Assembly (NCBI RefSeq): GCF_002159945.1
Contig: NZ_NFJQ01000005.1
Coordinates: forward strand, 1-64,000
From: Cloacibacillus sp. An23
Lineage (GTDB): Bacteria > Synergistota > Synergistia > Synergistales > Synergistaceae
DNA length: 64,000 nucleotides
Direction: 5' to 3'
Below the pieces are notes generated by a model, which worked only from the letters and a program-made list of their open reading frames with translations, had not been told where the DNA came from and did not search any database. The position numbers and the translations under genes are program-made. This document shows, piece after piece, positions 24,867 to 34,080 of this stretch (its first letter is position 1; each line of letters starts with the position of its first letter).

Positions 24867-25271
24867 ATGAAGATTCTCGTAATAGACGGACAGGGCGGAG
24901 GCATCGGGCGCCAGGTCGTGCAGGCGGTCAAGGCGGCCTTTCCCGACGCCGACATAACCGCTGTAGGGACGAACAGCACGGCGGCAGCCGCGATGCTGAA
25001 GGCCGGAGCCGACCGCGCCGCGACGGGCGAGAACTCCGTCAAGGTCTGCTGCCGCACGGCGGACGTGATAATCGGCCCCGTCGCCATCGTCATAGCCGAC
25101 GCGCTGCTTGGCGAGATAACTCCCGCAATGGCGGCGGCAGTCGGGCAGAGTTCCGCGCCGCGCATCCTAATCCCGGTCAACTGCTGCGGCAACATCGTCG
25201 CCGGAGTCCCCGACCTCACAATAACGCGCATGGTCGCGAGCGTCGTCGAGGAATTGCGGAAGCTCGCGTAA
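24867..25271 (+). CDS. DUF3842 family protein
   Basis: A 134-residue protein with a Rossmann-like start (MKILVIDGQGGGIGRQVV) and a second conserved segment RILIPVNCCGNIVAGVPD carrying a Cys-Cys pair. It matches the DUF3842 family, of unknown function and common in anaerobic Firmicutes and Synergistota. AAGAGGTGAAG precedes the ATG. It stands alone with its own terminator. Confidence 0.85.
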   Translation: MKILVIDGQGGGIGRQVVQAVKAAFPDADITAVGTNSTAAAAMLKAGADRAATGENSVKVCCRTADVIIGPVAIVIADALLGEITPAMAAAVGQSSAPRILIPVNCCGNIVAGVPDLTITRMVASVVEELRKLA

Positions 25272-25282
25272 AAGCTCGAAAA

Positions 25283-25314
25283 AAGCCGCCCGTTTATGGC
25301 GGCTTCGTTTTTTT
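25283..25314 (+). terminator. terminator after the DUF3842 gene
   Basis: AAGCCGCC/GGCGGCTT (25283-25290/25298-25305) followed by seven T. Confidence 0.9.
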
Positions 25315-25335
25315 ACTCGGCTGGCATGGGCTCTA

Positions 25336-26565
25336 TCAGATCTTTTCACGCCGCTTTTCAACTATACGCGAGATCCGTTTCTCCGTTTTTTCCGCCTCAT
25401 TAGCCTTTTTGCGCTCTATGTTCGCCATCCAAGCGTCGAAGTGTTTGTCGTTCTCTGTCTGCCATGCACTTTCCTGAGCGGCCCACCTGCGCAGTTCGGC
25501 GCGGTAGAGCGCTTCGTTTGCAGGGTCGAGCTCTATCAGCCTTTTTAGGTCGCGTTGTGCGCGGTGCCGTTTGGTAAAATCAGTGACTGCGGCGCGCGCT
25601 CGCAGCAGCCGCACGTCGTCCGGCTTTTCATATTTGATGCAGACGGGCTCGTATGTAGCGTAATGCAAACAGCACCATACGTTGAGTCCGTCCTGGCGCA
25701 TCCATAGCGAGCAGAAGGCTTCGAGCGCCGCGAGCCTCATGCAGAGCTTGTCGCGCTCAGGCATTTTGACCGACCAGCGGTAATTTTCCGCTTCGTTGAT
25801 GATTTCAAGCGGCGTCTTGTCCTCGAAGTGAAATCCACGCACGCCATCTTCGGCAATCAGTTCGCGCACGTAGTCGAAGGAGAAGGCCGAGGGCAGCGCG
25901 GCGAGCAGCGGATACTTGTCCAGTACTTCGCCGCATGATACAGAGGGCAGTTCCTTGTCCAGAATCTCGCGGAGCGTCGGGAGCTGCGGCTTGAGCCGCG
26001 GCGCGTCCTCCATTTCGTCAAAAGGCCACGGAAAGCCGAGACGCGCGGCGAAGTCCGTCATCTGCCAGCAGTCGCCGTAAGGGAAGCTGTCGCCGTCGTA
26101 GGCTTTCCCCTCTTCCTCAAGTTCGTCCGGCGGGCATTCGTCCCAGTCGACGTAGTAGCGCGCTATCTCGCGTTCGCCGTGTATCGGAAACCAGCCGACC
26201 AGCGTTGAGGGATTGCCGCTTAGCCGCAGCTTCTCGTCTTCTGAGACAGGTCCGAAATAGTCCGGCATTGTGCTGAAATGATCTTCGTCGTGTCCGCCGT
26301 AGAAGTCGTAGCCCCAGAAGCCGCCGTCGTAGATGTAGAGCAGCATAACCGGATTTTCCGCCGCGTCCGACAACGCCTTCGCGAGCGGCGCGAAGCCGAG
26401 CTCGCCGCACGCTATGAGCGCCTGCGTCCCCTCATGAGAATGAGCGTAACGGCAGGCCGTGAGGTCGATGTTGAAAGCCGCACTGTGAGCCGCCGTCTCT
26501 ACCGCCGCGCACGCGTCGTCTTCCTCGCATCCGGGAAAAAGCGCGAACTGTATAAAAACTCCCAT
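25336..26565 (-). CDS. hypothetical protein, cytoplasmic, acidic
   Basis: About 409 residues without signal peptide or membrane segment. The N-terminal 100 residues look like an alpha/beta domain (MGVFIQFALFPGC...); aromatic- and glycine-rich stretches (YIYDGGFWGYDFYGGHDEDH) follow, and the C-terminal 70 residues form a charged helical tail rich in Glu, Lys and Arg. The pattern of acidic, aromatic-rich segments recalls immunity-type or YwqG-like proteins, but no family can be named. GAAGGTG lies five bases before the ATG at 26565; the upstream in-frame ATG at 26586 lacks a site. Confidence 0.7.
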   Translation of the reverse strand: MGVFIQFALFPGCEEDDACAAVETAAHSAAFNIDLTACRYAHSHEGTQALIACGELGFAPLAKALSDAAENPVMLLYIYDGGFWGYDFYGGHDEDHFSTMPDYFGPVSEDEKLRLSGNPSTLVGWFPIHGEREIARYYVDWDECPPDELEEEGKAYDGDSFPYGDCWQMTDFAARLGFPWPFDEMEDAPRLKPQLPTLREILDKELPSVSCGEVLDKYPLLAALPSAFSFDYVRELIAEDGVRGFHFEDKTPLEIINEAENYRWSVKMPERDKLCMRLAALEAFCSLWMRQDGLNVWCCLHYATYEPVCIKYEKPDDVRLLRARAAVTDFTKRHRAQRDLKRLIELDPANEALYRAELRRWAAQESAWQTENDKHFDAWMANIERKKANEAEKTEKRISRIVEKRREKI

Positions 26566-26682
26566 AGAATCACCTTCGTCCGCCAAATTCAGACAGAAAC
26601 GTGGATTTTACATGCCGTCTATGAAGAAGCGGCGCGCCGCACAGGCCCGCCGCCTCTGTAATTTCCGCCGCGCGGCTATGAT

Positions 26683-27843
26683 TTACAGCCGTCCTATGAG
26701 CGCCGCGTAGAATTCCGCGGCTTTCGTTATCTTCGATATTTCGCAGTTTTCGTCGCGCATGTGGGCGAGCTTGTACTCGCCGGGGCCGAAGCCTATCGTC
26801 GGGATGCCCATGCCCACAGGCGTGACGGCGTTCGTACCGAAGTCCCAGAAGTCGTAGCGCGCGGGCGCTTCGCCGAAAGTATCAGCGTAAGCGGCGTCGG
26901 CGGCTTTTTTGAGCGGGGATTCCTCGTCGAGCTTCCACGCCGGGTGCAGCGGTTCGTAGACGAGCGGCGCGCCCTTCCAGCTCGTGCGGCGCAGCGTGCC
27001 TGTCTCCCACGACGCGCGCTTTCCTGCGACGAGCGAATCCATCTCGGCGCGCACTTTTTCTATCGTCTCGCCGAGCACGAGCCTGCGGTCGAGGTATATC
27101 TCGCACTCGCTCGGCACCGCGTTGAGCGAGGCCGTGACGCAGCTGATGTTCGACAGCACAATCGTGCCGTGCTGCCCGCCCTCGTGCGAGAGCTTTTCGT
27201 TGAGAGCCTCGACGCGCTCTATGATCTCAGCCATTTCGTAGACGGCGTTGATCCCCTTCTCGGGAGCGGAGCCGTGCGCCGACACGCCGTGCGTGATTAC
27301 GCGCATCTGAGCCTTGCCCTTGTGGCCGAGCGTTATCACGTCGTCCGACGGCTCGCAGATCACGACGAAGTCGGGGCGCATGTTCAGCTCCTTATACATC
27401 ATCTTGATGTTTTCGCCGTCGCAGTATTCCTCGCAGACGCTGCCGCTGACGCATACGCGCTTGCCGTCGAGCATGCCGCGTTCGCGCGCGAGCGCCGCGC
27501 CGTAGACCGACGCCGCGAGGCCGCCCTTCATGTCAACAGAGCCGCGTCCGTAGATCCGTCCGTCCTTTATCTCGGCTGCGAAAGGCGGCAGAATCCATTC
27601 GTCCGCGTCGTTTACCTCGACGTTGTCCATGTGCGAGTCGAAATGTATCAGCTTTTCGCCGTCCCCGATGAAGCCGACCGCGTTGCCCGTGCCGTCGATG
27701 AATGCTTCGTCGTAGCCGAGTTCGCGCATTTTAGCGAGCACCGCCTCGGCGACGCCGCCCTCCTCGTCCGAATAGCTGCGTATGCGCACGAGCTCGCGCG
27801 TGAATTCGACTGCGTCTCTTTCAAAGGTTTCCTCAAGCGCCAT
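26683..27843 (-). CDS. M20 family metallopeptidase (YgeY-like)
   Basis: A 386-residue zinc-dependent amidohydrolase. Metal ligands and catalytic residues are readable: HFDSHMDNVEV (H-x-D), YGRGSVDMKGG (Asp bridging two metals), SVCEEYCDG (catalytic Glu-Glu) and the final histidine in YKLAHMRDE. The dimerisation domain contains THGVSAHGSAPEKGINA. Similarity in layout is to YgeY, a protein of selenium/purine-linked clusters whose substrate is unresolved; other members are deacylases or peptidases. It follows a small unknown gene, separated by a weak terminator. Confidence 0.9.
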   Translation of the reverse strand: MALEETFERDAVEFTRELVRIRSYSDEEGGVAEAVLAKMRELGYDEAFIDGTGNAVGFIGDGEKLIHFDSHMDNVEVNDADEWILPPFAAEIKDGRIYGRGSVDMKGGLAASVYGAALARERGMLDGKRVCVSGSVCEEYCDGENIKMMYKELNMRPDFVVICEPSDDVITLGHKGKAQMRVITHGVSAHGSAPEKGINAVYEMAEIIERVEALNEKLSHEGGQHGTIVLSNISCVTASLNAVPSECEIYLDRRLVLGETIEKVRAEMDSLVAGKRASWETGTLRRTSWKGAPLVYEPLHPAWKLDEESPLKKAADAAYADTFGEAPARYDFWDFGTNAVTPVGMGIPTIGFGPGEYKLAHMRDENCEISKITKAAEFYAALIGRL

Positions 27844-27870
27844 AAAGGGCCCTCCCGTCGTGAAGTTATG

Positions 27871-27900
27871 AAAAAGGACGCGCCGCGGCGGCGCGCCCCG
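27871..27900 (-). terminator. weak terminator between the small gene and the M20 gene
   Basis: GGGCGCGCC paired with GGCGCGTCC (one G-T) followed by five T on the minus strand, 27 bases before the M20 start. It may reduce read-through rather than end the transcript. Confidence 0.55.
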
Positions 27901-27913
27901 TAAAATTCAAAAT

Positions 27914-28303
27914 TTATCCGTGGATTACGCGGTCTTCGTCGAAGAAGTCCGTGAGCGCCTTCTTGATGTAGCCGTCGACGATTTCCTCCGCGTTCCTCTG
28001 AATCTCGCCGCGGTGTTCTTCCAGGTATTTCGCCGCCGCGTCCTTTTCCTCTTCGGGAATCGAAGCCACGTCTACAAGGCACTCTATGCACTTCGCGCTG
28101 AACTCCGGCAGCTCGATATGGGCGAGCGCAGCCTCTTTCTCTTGGCGGCGGTGGACGCTCGTCTCGAACACCTTATGCGTCCCTTTGCCTCCCGCGTTCA
28201 TCTCGTCCGCGAAATGGCGCGCGTCCGTCTCGCTGTCGAATACGAGCACGGAGCCTACGCCGTCCTCCCCCTGACATACTACGGCCCAAACTTTTTCCTG
28301 CAT
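27914..28303 (-). CDS. small hypothetical protein
   Basis: A 129-residue soluble protein: an N-terminal alpha/beta part (MQEKVWAVVCQGEDGVGSVLVFDSET would be the first strands) and an acidic helical C-terminal part. Two cysteines occur in AKCIECLVD. No family recognised. GGAGG eight bases before the ATG at 28303 fixes the start; a longer in-frame reading upstream lacks a site. A TATACT -10-like element lies about 40 bases upstream. Confidence 0.75.
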   Translation of the reverse strand: MQEKVWAVVCQGEDGVGSVLVFDSETDARHFADEMNAGGKGTHKVFETSVHRRQEKEAALAHIELPEFSAKCIECLVDVASIPEEEKDAAAKYLEEHRGEIQRNAEEIVDGYIKKALTDFFDEDRVIHG

Positions 28304-28710
28304 GAAAAACACCTCCGAGATTTTGTTGTTTTGCTCGCCACTAGTATAAAACAAAACGCGCCGCATGAATATCTCGCGCGCGCAAATTACCCGCCTAGCG
28401 CGGGTGCGCGGCGCTGGATTTTTATTAAACGGCGGACGGTGAAAATGTCAGAATGAAAAACACCGTCATGCGGCGGAAACGCCGATATGAGGCAGATGTT
28501 ATAAGGCCGGCCGCCGCAGCGGCGGCCGAGGGCTGACCAAGCTTTCTTTCACCAAGAGACGCGCGTGATTTTATATCGCGCGCGTCTCTTGTATCCGGTT
28601 TTGAGACTTATTTTTCAACAATAACGACACTCTGCAAAAAAAACTATACAAATAAAAAATAACGGCCAAACAAGTGTCCGGCGGCGCTCCCCTGCCGCGC
28701 AGCAGTTCCG
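28304..28710. other. intergenic region with two GC hairpins
   Basis: About 400 bases. It contains GGCCGCC-GCA-GCGGCGGCC (about 28508-28528) and a longer hairpin with arms AAGAGACGCGCG/CGCGCGTCTCTT (about 28554-28591), neither followed by a T-tract. A 27-codon plus-strand frame starting at 28453 (MKNTVMRRKRRYE...) spans the first hairpin and lacks a good ribosome-binding site. The last 100 bases are AT-rich. No RNA family was recognised. Confidence 0.4.
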
Positions 28711-29736
28711 TTATCTTATTTCGCTTACCACCTTCGGCGGCAGCGGGCCTTCGTTCAGCATTTTTTCGTAGAGGGCTTCGGTACGCGACTGGATGCGTTC
28801 CATCGAGATGCCGAGCTGCTGCGCGTACCAGACGGCGCCTCCGGCGCCGACGCCCTCCTTTATGAAGCCCTTCTCGTAGTCGGCGAGGCCGGGGAAGCGC
28901 GAATGCGTAAAGTCGAGCGGAGCCGCGTACCAGTCGGCGCCTATTTCCCTTGCGTAATCCTCGAGGCGGCTCGTCGGGTCTATATGGACGTACTTCGTCG
29001 TCGCTACGAGCAGCCTGCGGTCGAAGCCCATGTCGCGCAGCAGAGCCGCGACAGCCATCATCTGCGTGCCGCCCGCGAGGACGACCTCGACGCCGCGCGG
29101 CAGGGCCGAAGCGTACGCGGCGACCGCTATCTGCATCGGGTCGCCGAGCTCGGCGGCGGCCCGCAGCCCCATGCCCTTCATGCCGCCGGGCTTAAGGCCG
29201 AGGCGCTCCGAGGTCTCCTTCCATATCTTTTCCTTAAGCGCGAGGGGGTTCTCAGGCCCGGCGGACGACACTGTACCGACGAAGCCGAAAGCGCGCAGCA
29301 GAAGCAGAGCAGTCGTCGTGCCGCCGGGCACGGACTCGGCAAGCACGACGCGCTTCACGCCTTCGTCGAGCCCGCGCGCGAGCTCCGCGGCGCGTTCCGC
29401 GATCTCCTCATAATCGGGGACGGCGCTCTCGAAGCGCATGTCGCGTCCGACGCTCTCGCTTATCGTGACGTGCGGAGAAGCCGGGGCTATCGACGTGCCG
29501 GCGCGCACAGTCATCGCAGGGAAGCCTGCTTCGAGCAGAGCCGCGCGCGTGACGACGGCGGGCGACGGATGGCCGAACGGGTCGAACGGCAGGGTCGGCG
29601 CGACCTTCGGCCTGTCGTAGAAGAGCATGTCCGCGTCCGCCGGCGCCGTGTACGGGAGCGCCTTTACGTCCGTCCCGGCGGCTGAAAGCCCGGGAATGCG
29701 AGCGAGCGCGGTCTCGCTGATGAATAATAGAAACAT
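28711..29736 (-). CDS. archaeal-type CobT homologue (UPF0284 family)
   Basis: About 341 residues of the TIGR00303/UPF0284 group, homologous to nicotinate-nucleotide:dimethylbenzimidazole phosphoribosyltransferase (CobT) but of the type usual in archaea and cyanobacteria. Family marks are ESVPGGTTTALLLLRAFGF, GPENPLALKEKIW and VVLAGGTQMMAVAALL, with the YEKGF(I)KEGVGAGG motif near the end (residues about 297-311). GGGGGAG lies nine bases before the ATG at 29736. No other cobalamin genes or B12 riboswitch are in the window, so its role in corrinoid lower-ligand metabolism is inferred. Confidence 0.82.
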   Translation of the reverse strand: MFLLFISETALARIPGLSAAGTDVKALPYTAPADADMLFYDRPKVAPTLPFDPFGHPSPAVVTRAALLEAGFPAMTVRAGTSIAPASPHVTISESVGRDMRFESAVPDYEEIAERAAELARGLDEGVKRVVLAESVPGGTTTALLLLRAFGFVGTVSSAGPENPLALKEKIWKETSERLGLKPGGMKGMGLRAAAELGDPMQIAVAAYASALPRGVEVVLAGGTQMMAVAALLRDMGFDRRLLVATTKYVHIDPTSRLEDYAREIGADWYAAPLDFTHSRFPGLADYEKGFIKEGVGAGGAVWYAQQLGISMERIQSRTEALYEKMLNEGPLPPKVVSEIR

Positions 29737-29933
29737 TAGTGATTTCTCCCCCTTACGCAAGTTCGTTTTGAGTGTTACAATGCGCGATAGGTGTTCCCCC
29801 GGAAACCGGCGGAGTACCGTTTTATTTTATTGAACGCCGCGTATGCGTCGGTATGACGCGCTTACGAGGACAATTATATTACGGCGGCGTCGTCTGCGCA
29901 CGGCAAGCGCAGACATTCAAAGGAGGAATATCC

Positions 29934-30551
29934 GTGGCTTCAAAGCTCGCCCCAACCAGAGGGAATCTCGTCAAGCTCACCAAGGACATGGCGATGGCGC
30001 AGTCGGGGCACGACCTCCTGGACCAGAAGCGCCAGGTGCTGATGATGGAGCTCGTCCGCTACATCGACTCCGCTAAGAAGATACAGGAGGATGTGGCGAA
30101 GATATTCCAGGACGCTTACGACGCTTTGCAGAAAGCGAACGTCTCTCTCGGCATCGACACCGTCGGCGACATTTCCGAATCTATCCCTATAACGACGGAC
30201 ATAACGGTGCGCCTGCACTCCATCATGGGAGTCGAGATACCGGACATCGACCCGCTGAACGGCGAGGCGATACCGAGCTACTCCTTCCACGGGTCGTCGG
30301 GCGCGATGGACGCGGCCTACGCAAAGTTCCGCCGCGTCATGGTGCTCCTGGCGCAGCTTGCGGAGATAGAGACGAGCGTCTACCGCCTCGCGGTGCAGAT
30401 ACGCAAAACGCACAGGCGGGTCAACGCGCTCGAGAAGGTCGTCATACCGAGGGACAAGGCCGAGATACGGTTCATAACCGACGTGCTGGAAGAGAGCGAC
30501 CGCGAAGACTTTACGCGTATGAAGCTCGCTCAGAAGAAAGTTAAAGAATAA
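29934..30551 (+). CDS. atpD: V/A-type ATPase subunit D (central stalk)
   Basis: A 205-residue subunit of the rotary central stalk. Long coiled-coil helices at both ends (N-terminal LAPTRGNLVKLTKDMAMAQS, a highly typical opening of subunit D; C-terminal RRVNALEKVVIPR) sandwich a short globular insert. It starts at a GTG with GGAGG seven bases upstream; a longer open frame to the left is not used. It is unusually the first gene of the operon, whereas in many bacteria and archaea D is last, after A and B. Confidence 0.93.
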   Translation: MASKLAPTRGNLVKLTKDMAMAQSGHDLLDQKRQVLMMELVRYIDSAKKIQEDVAKIFQDAYDALQKANVSLGIDTVGDISESIPITTDITVRLHSIMGVEIPDIDPLNGEAIPSYSFHGSSGAMDAAYAKFRRVMVLLAQLAEIETSVYRLAVQIRKTHRRVNALEKVVIPRDKAEIRFITDVLEESDREDFTRMKLAQKKVKE

Positions 30552-30582
30552 CAGCCTTCACCCCAAAGGAGGGATTTTTGCA

Positions 30583-30930
30583 ATGAGTACTCTTCAGGAA
30601 GTCCTGGCAGTCCTGCTGGGAGCAGAATCGGAAGCGAAACGCATAGTTGGCGACTCGAAGAACGAGGCCGAGTCTATGCTGCAGACGACGCAGGAAAAAT
30701 TCGCGTCGGAGCGCACGGGCCGCATGGCCGCGGCTCGAGGACAGGCCAAGGACGTAATGGAGGCCGCCCTCAGCTCGGCGAAGACAGAAGCGGAGCAGAT
30801 AGTGAACCTCGGCAAGGAGGAGCGCGAGCGTATGCAGAAACGCTTCGCCGAAAACGCCGACACGGTTATAGACTCCATCGTTTCTGAGATAGTGGAGGGC
30901 TACCTGTCTAAGAAAAGAGGCGGAATTTAG
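30583..30930 (+). CDS. V/A-type ATPase peripheral-stalk subunit (H/G-like)
   Basis: A 115-residue, highly charged, almost entirely helical protein (e.g. AESEAKRIVGDSKNEAESML and EAEQIVNLGKEERERMQKRF) typical of the right-handed coiled-coil subunit that pairs with subunit E to form the peripheral stalk. GGAGGGATTTTTGCA precedes the ATG. Its stop codon overlaps the next start (TAGTG). Assignment is by position and helical repeat pattern rather than a specific motif. Confidence 0.75.
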   Translation: MSTLQEVLAVLLGAESEAKRIVGDSKNEAESMLQTTQEKFASERTGRMAAARGQAKDVMEAALSSAKTEAEQIVNLGKEERERMQKRFAENADTVIDSIVSEIVEGYLSKKRGGI

Positions 30931-32027
30931 TGCCATTCTCAAACGGCTCGGCAACGGCCCTCGGCGTCAAGGCGCACGTGCTTCACAGCCAGCTTCTGAA
31001 ACCCGACGAATACTGGGCGCTGCTGGGGCTGAAATCCACTACGGAGATCGCCTCGTTCCTGAAACAGACGGCGGGCTATAAGGACAAGTTCGAGACGCTC
31101 GTTCCTGCGAACGTGCACCGTATCGACCTTGAGAACGCGCTGCGCTCGTCGGTGCTCGCGGAGGCTGAATCGTTCCTTTTCTATCTGCTCGGCGTATGGC
31201 GCGAGTTCTTCCTCGACTGGCTCAACTGGCACGAGGCGGAGCAGCTCAAGAGCATATTCCGCTGGATACGCTCGAAGAGGCTCGACCGCGACGAGATGCG
31301 CCGCAGGCTCTACCGCGTGCCGTGCTCGAAGCTGCCCTATGAGGCGCTGCTCAACAGCCGCGATTATAAAGAAGCGCTGGACGCGCTGGCAGACACTCAG
31401 TACTACGCAGTGCTGCGCGAACCGGTGCGCCGCCTCCTGAACGGCGAAAAATCGCTCTTCTCGCTCGAATTCGCCATCGACAACCTCGTCGAGACGAAGC
31501 TCTACGGCGACATCAACAAGCTGCCGTCACAGGAACGCAAGATACTCGAGCCTCTCTTCGGCGAACGTCTCGACCTTCTCAACCTGTATTATTTCCATAG
31601 ATGTATATGCTATTACAACATGACGATAGAAGAGACGATAAGCCGTATGCTGCCGGTCAAGCACAAAGTGAAGCCGAGCCACCTCAGGATACTTGCGAAG
31701 GGCGCGACGCAGGAGGAGCGCATAGAGACGATGGCGGAATATTTCCCCGCCTACGCGAAAATATTCTCAGACGCGATGAACGAGGACGACAAGGAGCTCG
31801 CGCTGGATATGTCGATAGACAGGTACATCTACCTCAAAGCCTACTCCGTGCTGAAAAACGGCGTCCCAGGCTTCCACACATCCATCGCGTACTTTATGCT
31901 CAAGGCGTACGAAGTCGCGGACATCATCCGCGTCGTCGAGGACGTGCGCTACAACTACGACCGCAACGTCGCTATAAAATATCTAATCAGGCCCATATTC
32001 AACGGGGGTGAACGCACATGGCAGTAA
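30930..32027 (+). CDS. atpC: V/A-type ATPase subunit C (d-type, membrane socket)
   Basis: A 365-residue, mostly helical subunit that seats the central stalk on the c-ring. The sequence is rich in aromatic-charged helices (REFFLDWLNWHEAEQLKSI; LDLLNLYYFHRCICYYNM) typical of the AC39 family. It begins at a GTG overlapping the stop codon of the preceding gene by one base, with GAGGCGGA upstream, and its 3' end overlaps subunit I by ten bases. Confidence 0.9.
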   Translation: MPFSNGSATALGVKAHVLHSQLLKPDEYWALLGLKSTTEIASFLKQTAGYKDKFETLVPANVHRIDLENALRSSVLAEAESFLFYLLGVWREFFLDWLNWHEAEQLKSIFRWIRSKRLDRDEMRRRLYRVPCSKLPYEALLNSRDYKEALDALADTQYYAVLREPVRRLLNGEKSLFSLEFAIDNLVETKLYGDINKLPSQERKILEPLFGERLDLLNLYYFHRCICYYNMTIEETISRMLPVKHKVKPSHLRILAKGATQEERIETMAEYFPAYAKIFSDAMNEDDKELALDMSIDRYIYLKAYSVLKNGVPGFHTSIAYFMLKAYEVADIIRVVEDVRYNYDRNVAIKYLIRPIFNGGERTWQ

Positions 32028-33988
32028 TGAAAATGGTCGCGCTGACCATGATAGGGCCTCAGTCGGAAATGGAACCCGTCGCCCGCCAGATGGTGCTGAC
32101 CGGCGGATTTCAGCCGCTTCCGCTCGACCTGCTCATCAACGACAGGTCTCTGCGGTCGAGGCTGACTACCGAGACGGAAAATCCCTACGACGTACTTCTG
32201 ACGAAAATCTCCGCGATATGGAAAGTCGCGGGAGAGGCCGTGCCGGACCCTCAGCCCGTGACTATCAAGAAGGACTTTACTCTTTCAAAGGCGCGGATGC
32301 TCGTCGACCAGACGTCGAAGAGGCTGCAGGTATGGGATCAGCGCCGGAGCGCGCTTGTGGACGAAGAAGAACTCCTTCAGGCCGCGAAACTGTTCGTCGA
32401 GGCGCTGGCTCAGACGCGGTTCGGACCGATGGACCTCGCGGACGGCAAGTTCGCGAAGGCGTTCTTCGGGTGCCTCTCGAACGACAACTTCCAGAGGCTT
32501 ATTGAAAGCACGGAGGAGTCTCCTATAGTCGTCAACGGACTGACTGTCTCCAAGGGCAACACGTGGGCGCTTATAATAACCGCGCCCGACTATGCGGAGT
32601 CGACGAAGAAGCTGCTCGACGCGGTTTACTTCAAGGAATTCTCGCTGAAGGAGATTGCGTCGCAGATAGAAGGAGACAATCCGCTCGAACTGCTCGAAAA
32701 GCGCATTTTCAACCATCAGCGCGCGATACGCGGACTTGCGAAAGCGGCGAAAGAGATGCTGCGCGAGCACCGCGAGGAATACGAGCTGCTTTTCTCCGAG
32801 CTCTACACGATGCAGCGCGTCTACGACGTCTGCAAGGGCCACGGCGAGGTCAGCGGCATGTTCGTGCTCTCCGGCTGGATTCCGGCCGACACCTACGCCG
32901 CGATAAGCGAAACGGTCGCGGCCGAAGCTCCTGGCACGACGCTCATCGTCGAGGACATGCGCGACATATCCTCGCTCGGCCTGCGCATACCCATAAAGCT
33001 CAAGAACAACCCGATAGTACGCTCCTTCCAGGACATCGTCGCGCTCTACAGCCTGCCGTCATACGGAGAGATGGACCCGTCGCCGTTCGTGGCGCTCTCG
33101 TTCGTTCTCTTCTTCGGCTTCATGTTCGGAGACGTCGGCCACGGACTGCTGATATACCTCGGCTCGTCGCTGCTCGTGAAACGCGGCATAATGCGCAGCT
33201 CGCTCGGGCGCGTCATGAAAATGGCGTCGATCGCCTCGGTCGTATTCGGCTTCCTTTACGGCAGCATATTCGGCATAGAGGACGTGCTGCCGGCGCTGTG
33301 GCTCAGCCCGATGCACGACATCAACAGGCTCATAGCGATAGCGATATGCGTCGGCGTGCTGATGATAAGCCTCGGCCTCGTGCTGAACATGGTGAAGCAG
33401 TACCGCGCGCGCGACTTCGGACGGCTTCTCTTCGACGGACAGGGAATGGCCGGGCTTCTGCTCTACTGGACGCTCTGCGCGCTCGCCATGATCTACATAA
33501 CCGGCGTGCGTATCTCTGACACGATAGCGAACGTCATGTGGGGAGGCGTCATAGTCATGCTCTTCCTCATGGTGTTCCGCGACGTGCTCGCGCGCTACCT
33601 GCTCCATCAGAAGGGGGACGGAGAGTCGCCCGTGCTCAACATGTTCGAGATAGTCCACAGCCTGCTCTCGTTCCTCTCGAATACCGCCTCGTTCGTGCGT
33701 CTTGCGGCGTTCGCGCTGAACCACGTCGGGCTGTCGCTGGCGGTCATAATGCTCTCCGACATGGTGCACACGCTTCCAGGAGGCATCGTGATGAAGGGCA
33801 TCGTGCTCGTGATAGGCAACCTGGTCATAGTAGGGCTCGAAGGGCTGATAGTCTTCATACAGACGCTTCGCCTCGAATACTACGAGTTCTTCAGCAAGTT
33901 CTACAAGGGGGGCGGCAGCGCCTTCAAACCGGTCGGATGGCGCAGGGAACGCGGAAAATACCAGAAAGCGGGCGCCGAAGAAATATAG
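32018..33988 (+). CDS. atpI: V/A-type ATPase subunit I (a-type, ion channel)
   Basis: A 656-residue subunit. The N-terminal 330 residues are cytoplasmic with long helices; the C-terminal half has seven to eight membrane segments and carries the stator half-channels. Landmarks are MFGDVGHGLLIYLG after the first membrane helix, and SFLSNTASFVRLAAFALNHVGLS, containing the essential arginine in the penultimate helices. The C-terminal YEFFSKFYKGGGSAFKP is the normal ending of family members. GGGGGTGAACGCAC precedes the ATG. Confidence 0.95.
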   Translation: MAVMKMVALTMIGPQSEMEPVARQMVLTGGFQPLPLDLLINDRSLRSRLTTETENPYDVLLTKISAIWKVAGEAVPDPQPVTIKKDFTLSKARMLVDQTSKRLQVWDQRRSALVDEEELLQAAKLFVEALAQTRFGPMDLADGKFAKAFFGCLSNDNFQRLIESTEESPIVVNGLTVSKGNTWALIITAPDYAESTKKLLDAVYFKEFSLKEIASQIEGDNPLELLEKRIFNHQRAIRGLAKAAKEMLREHREEYELLFSELYTMQRVYDVCKGHGEVSGMFVLSGWIPADTYAAISETVAAEAPGTTLIVEDMRDISSLGLRIPIKLKNNPIVRSFQDIVALYSLPSYGEMDPSPFVALSFVLFFGFMFGDVGHGLLIYLGSSLLVKRGIMRSSLGRVMKMASIASVVFGFLYGSIFGIEDVLPALWLSPMHDINRLIAIAICVGVLMISLGLVLNMVKQYRARDFGRLLFDGQGMAGLLLYWTLCALAMIYITGVRISDTIANVMWGGVIVMLFLMVFRDVLARYLLHQKGDGESPVLNMFEIVHSLLSFLSNTASFVRLAAFALNHVGLSLAVIMLSDMVHTLPGGIVMKGIVLVIGNLVIVGLEGLIVFIQTLRLEYYEFFSKFYKGGGSAFKPVGWRRERGKYQKAGAEEI

Positions 33989-34080
33989 GCCCGGCAAAAT
34001 CGCAACACCCGCGCGGATTTCATCCGCTGCGGCTTAACTTATAGAGAAAAAAGAAAAATTTAAAAAGGAGATGCGTTTCT

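Noticed and set aside
28508-28591. T-box or other riboswitch between 28.4 and 28.6 kb
   Set aside because: Only two GC-rich hairpins without any T-box or riboswitch core, and no gene immediately downstream in the matching direction.
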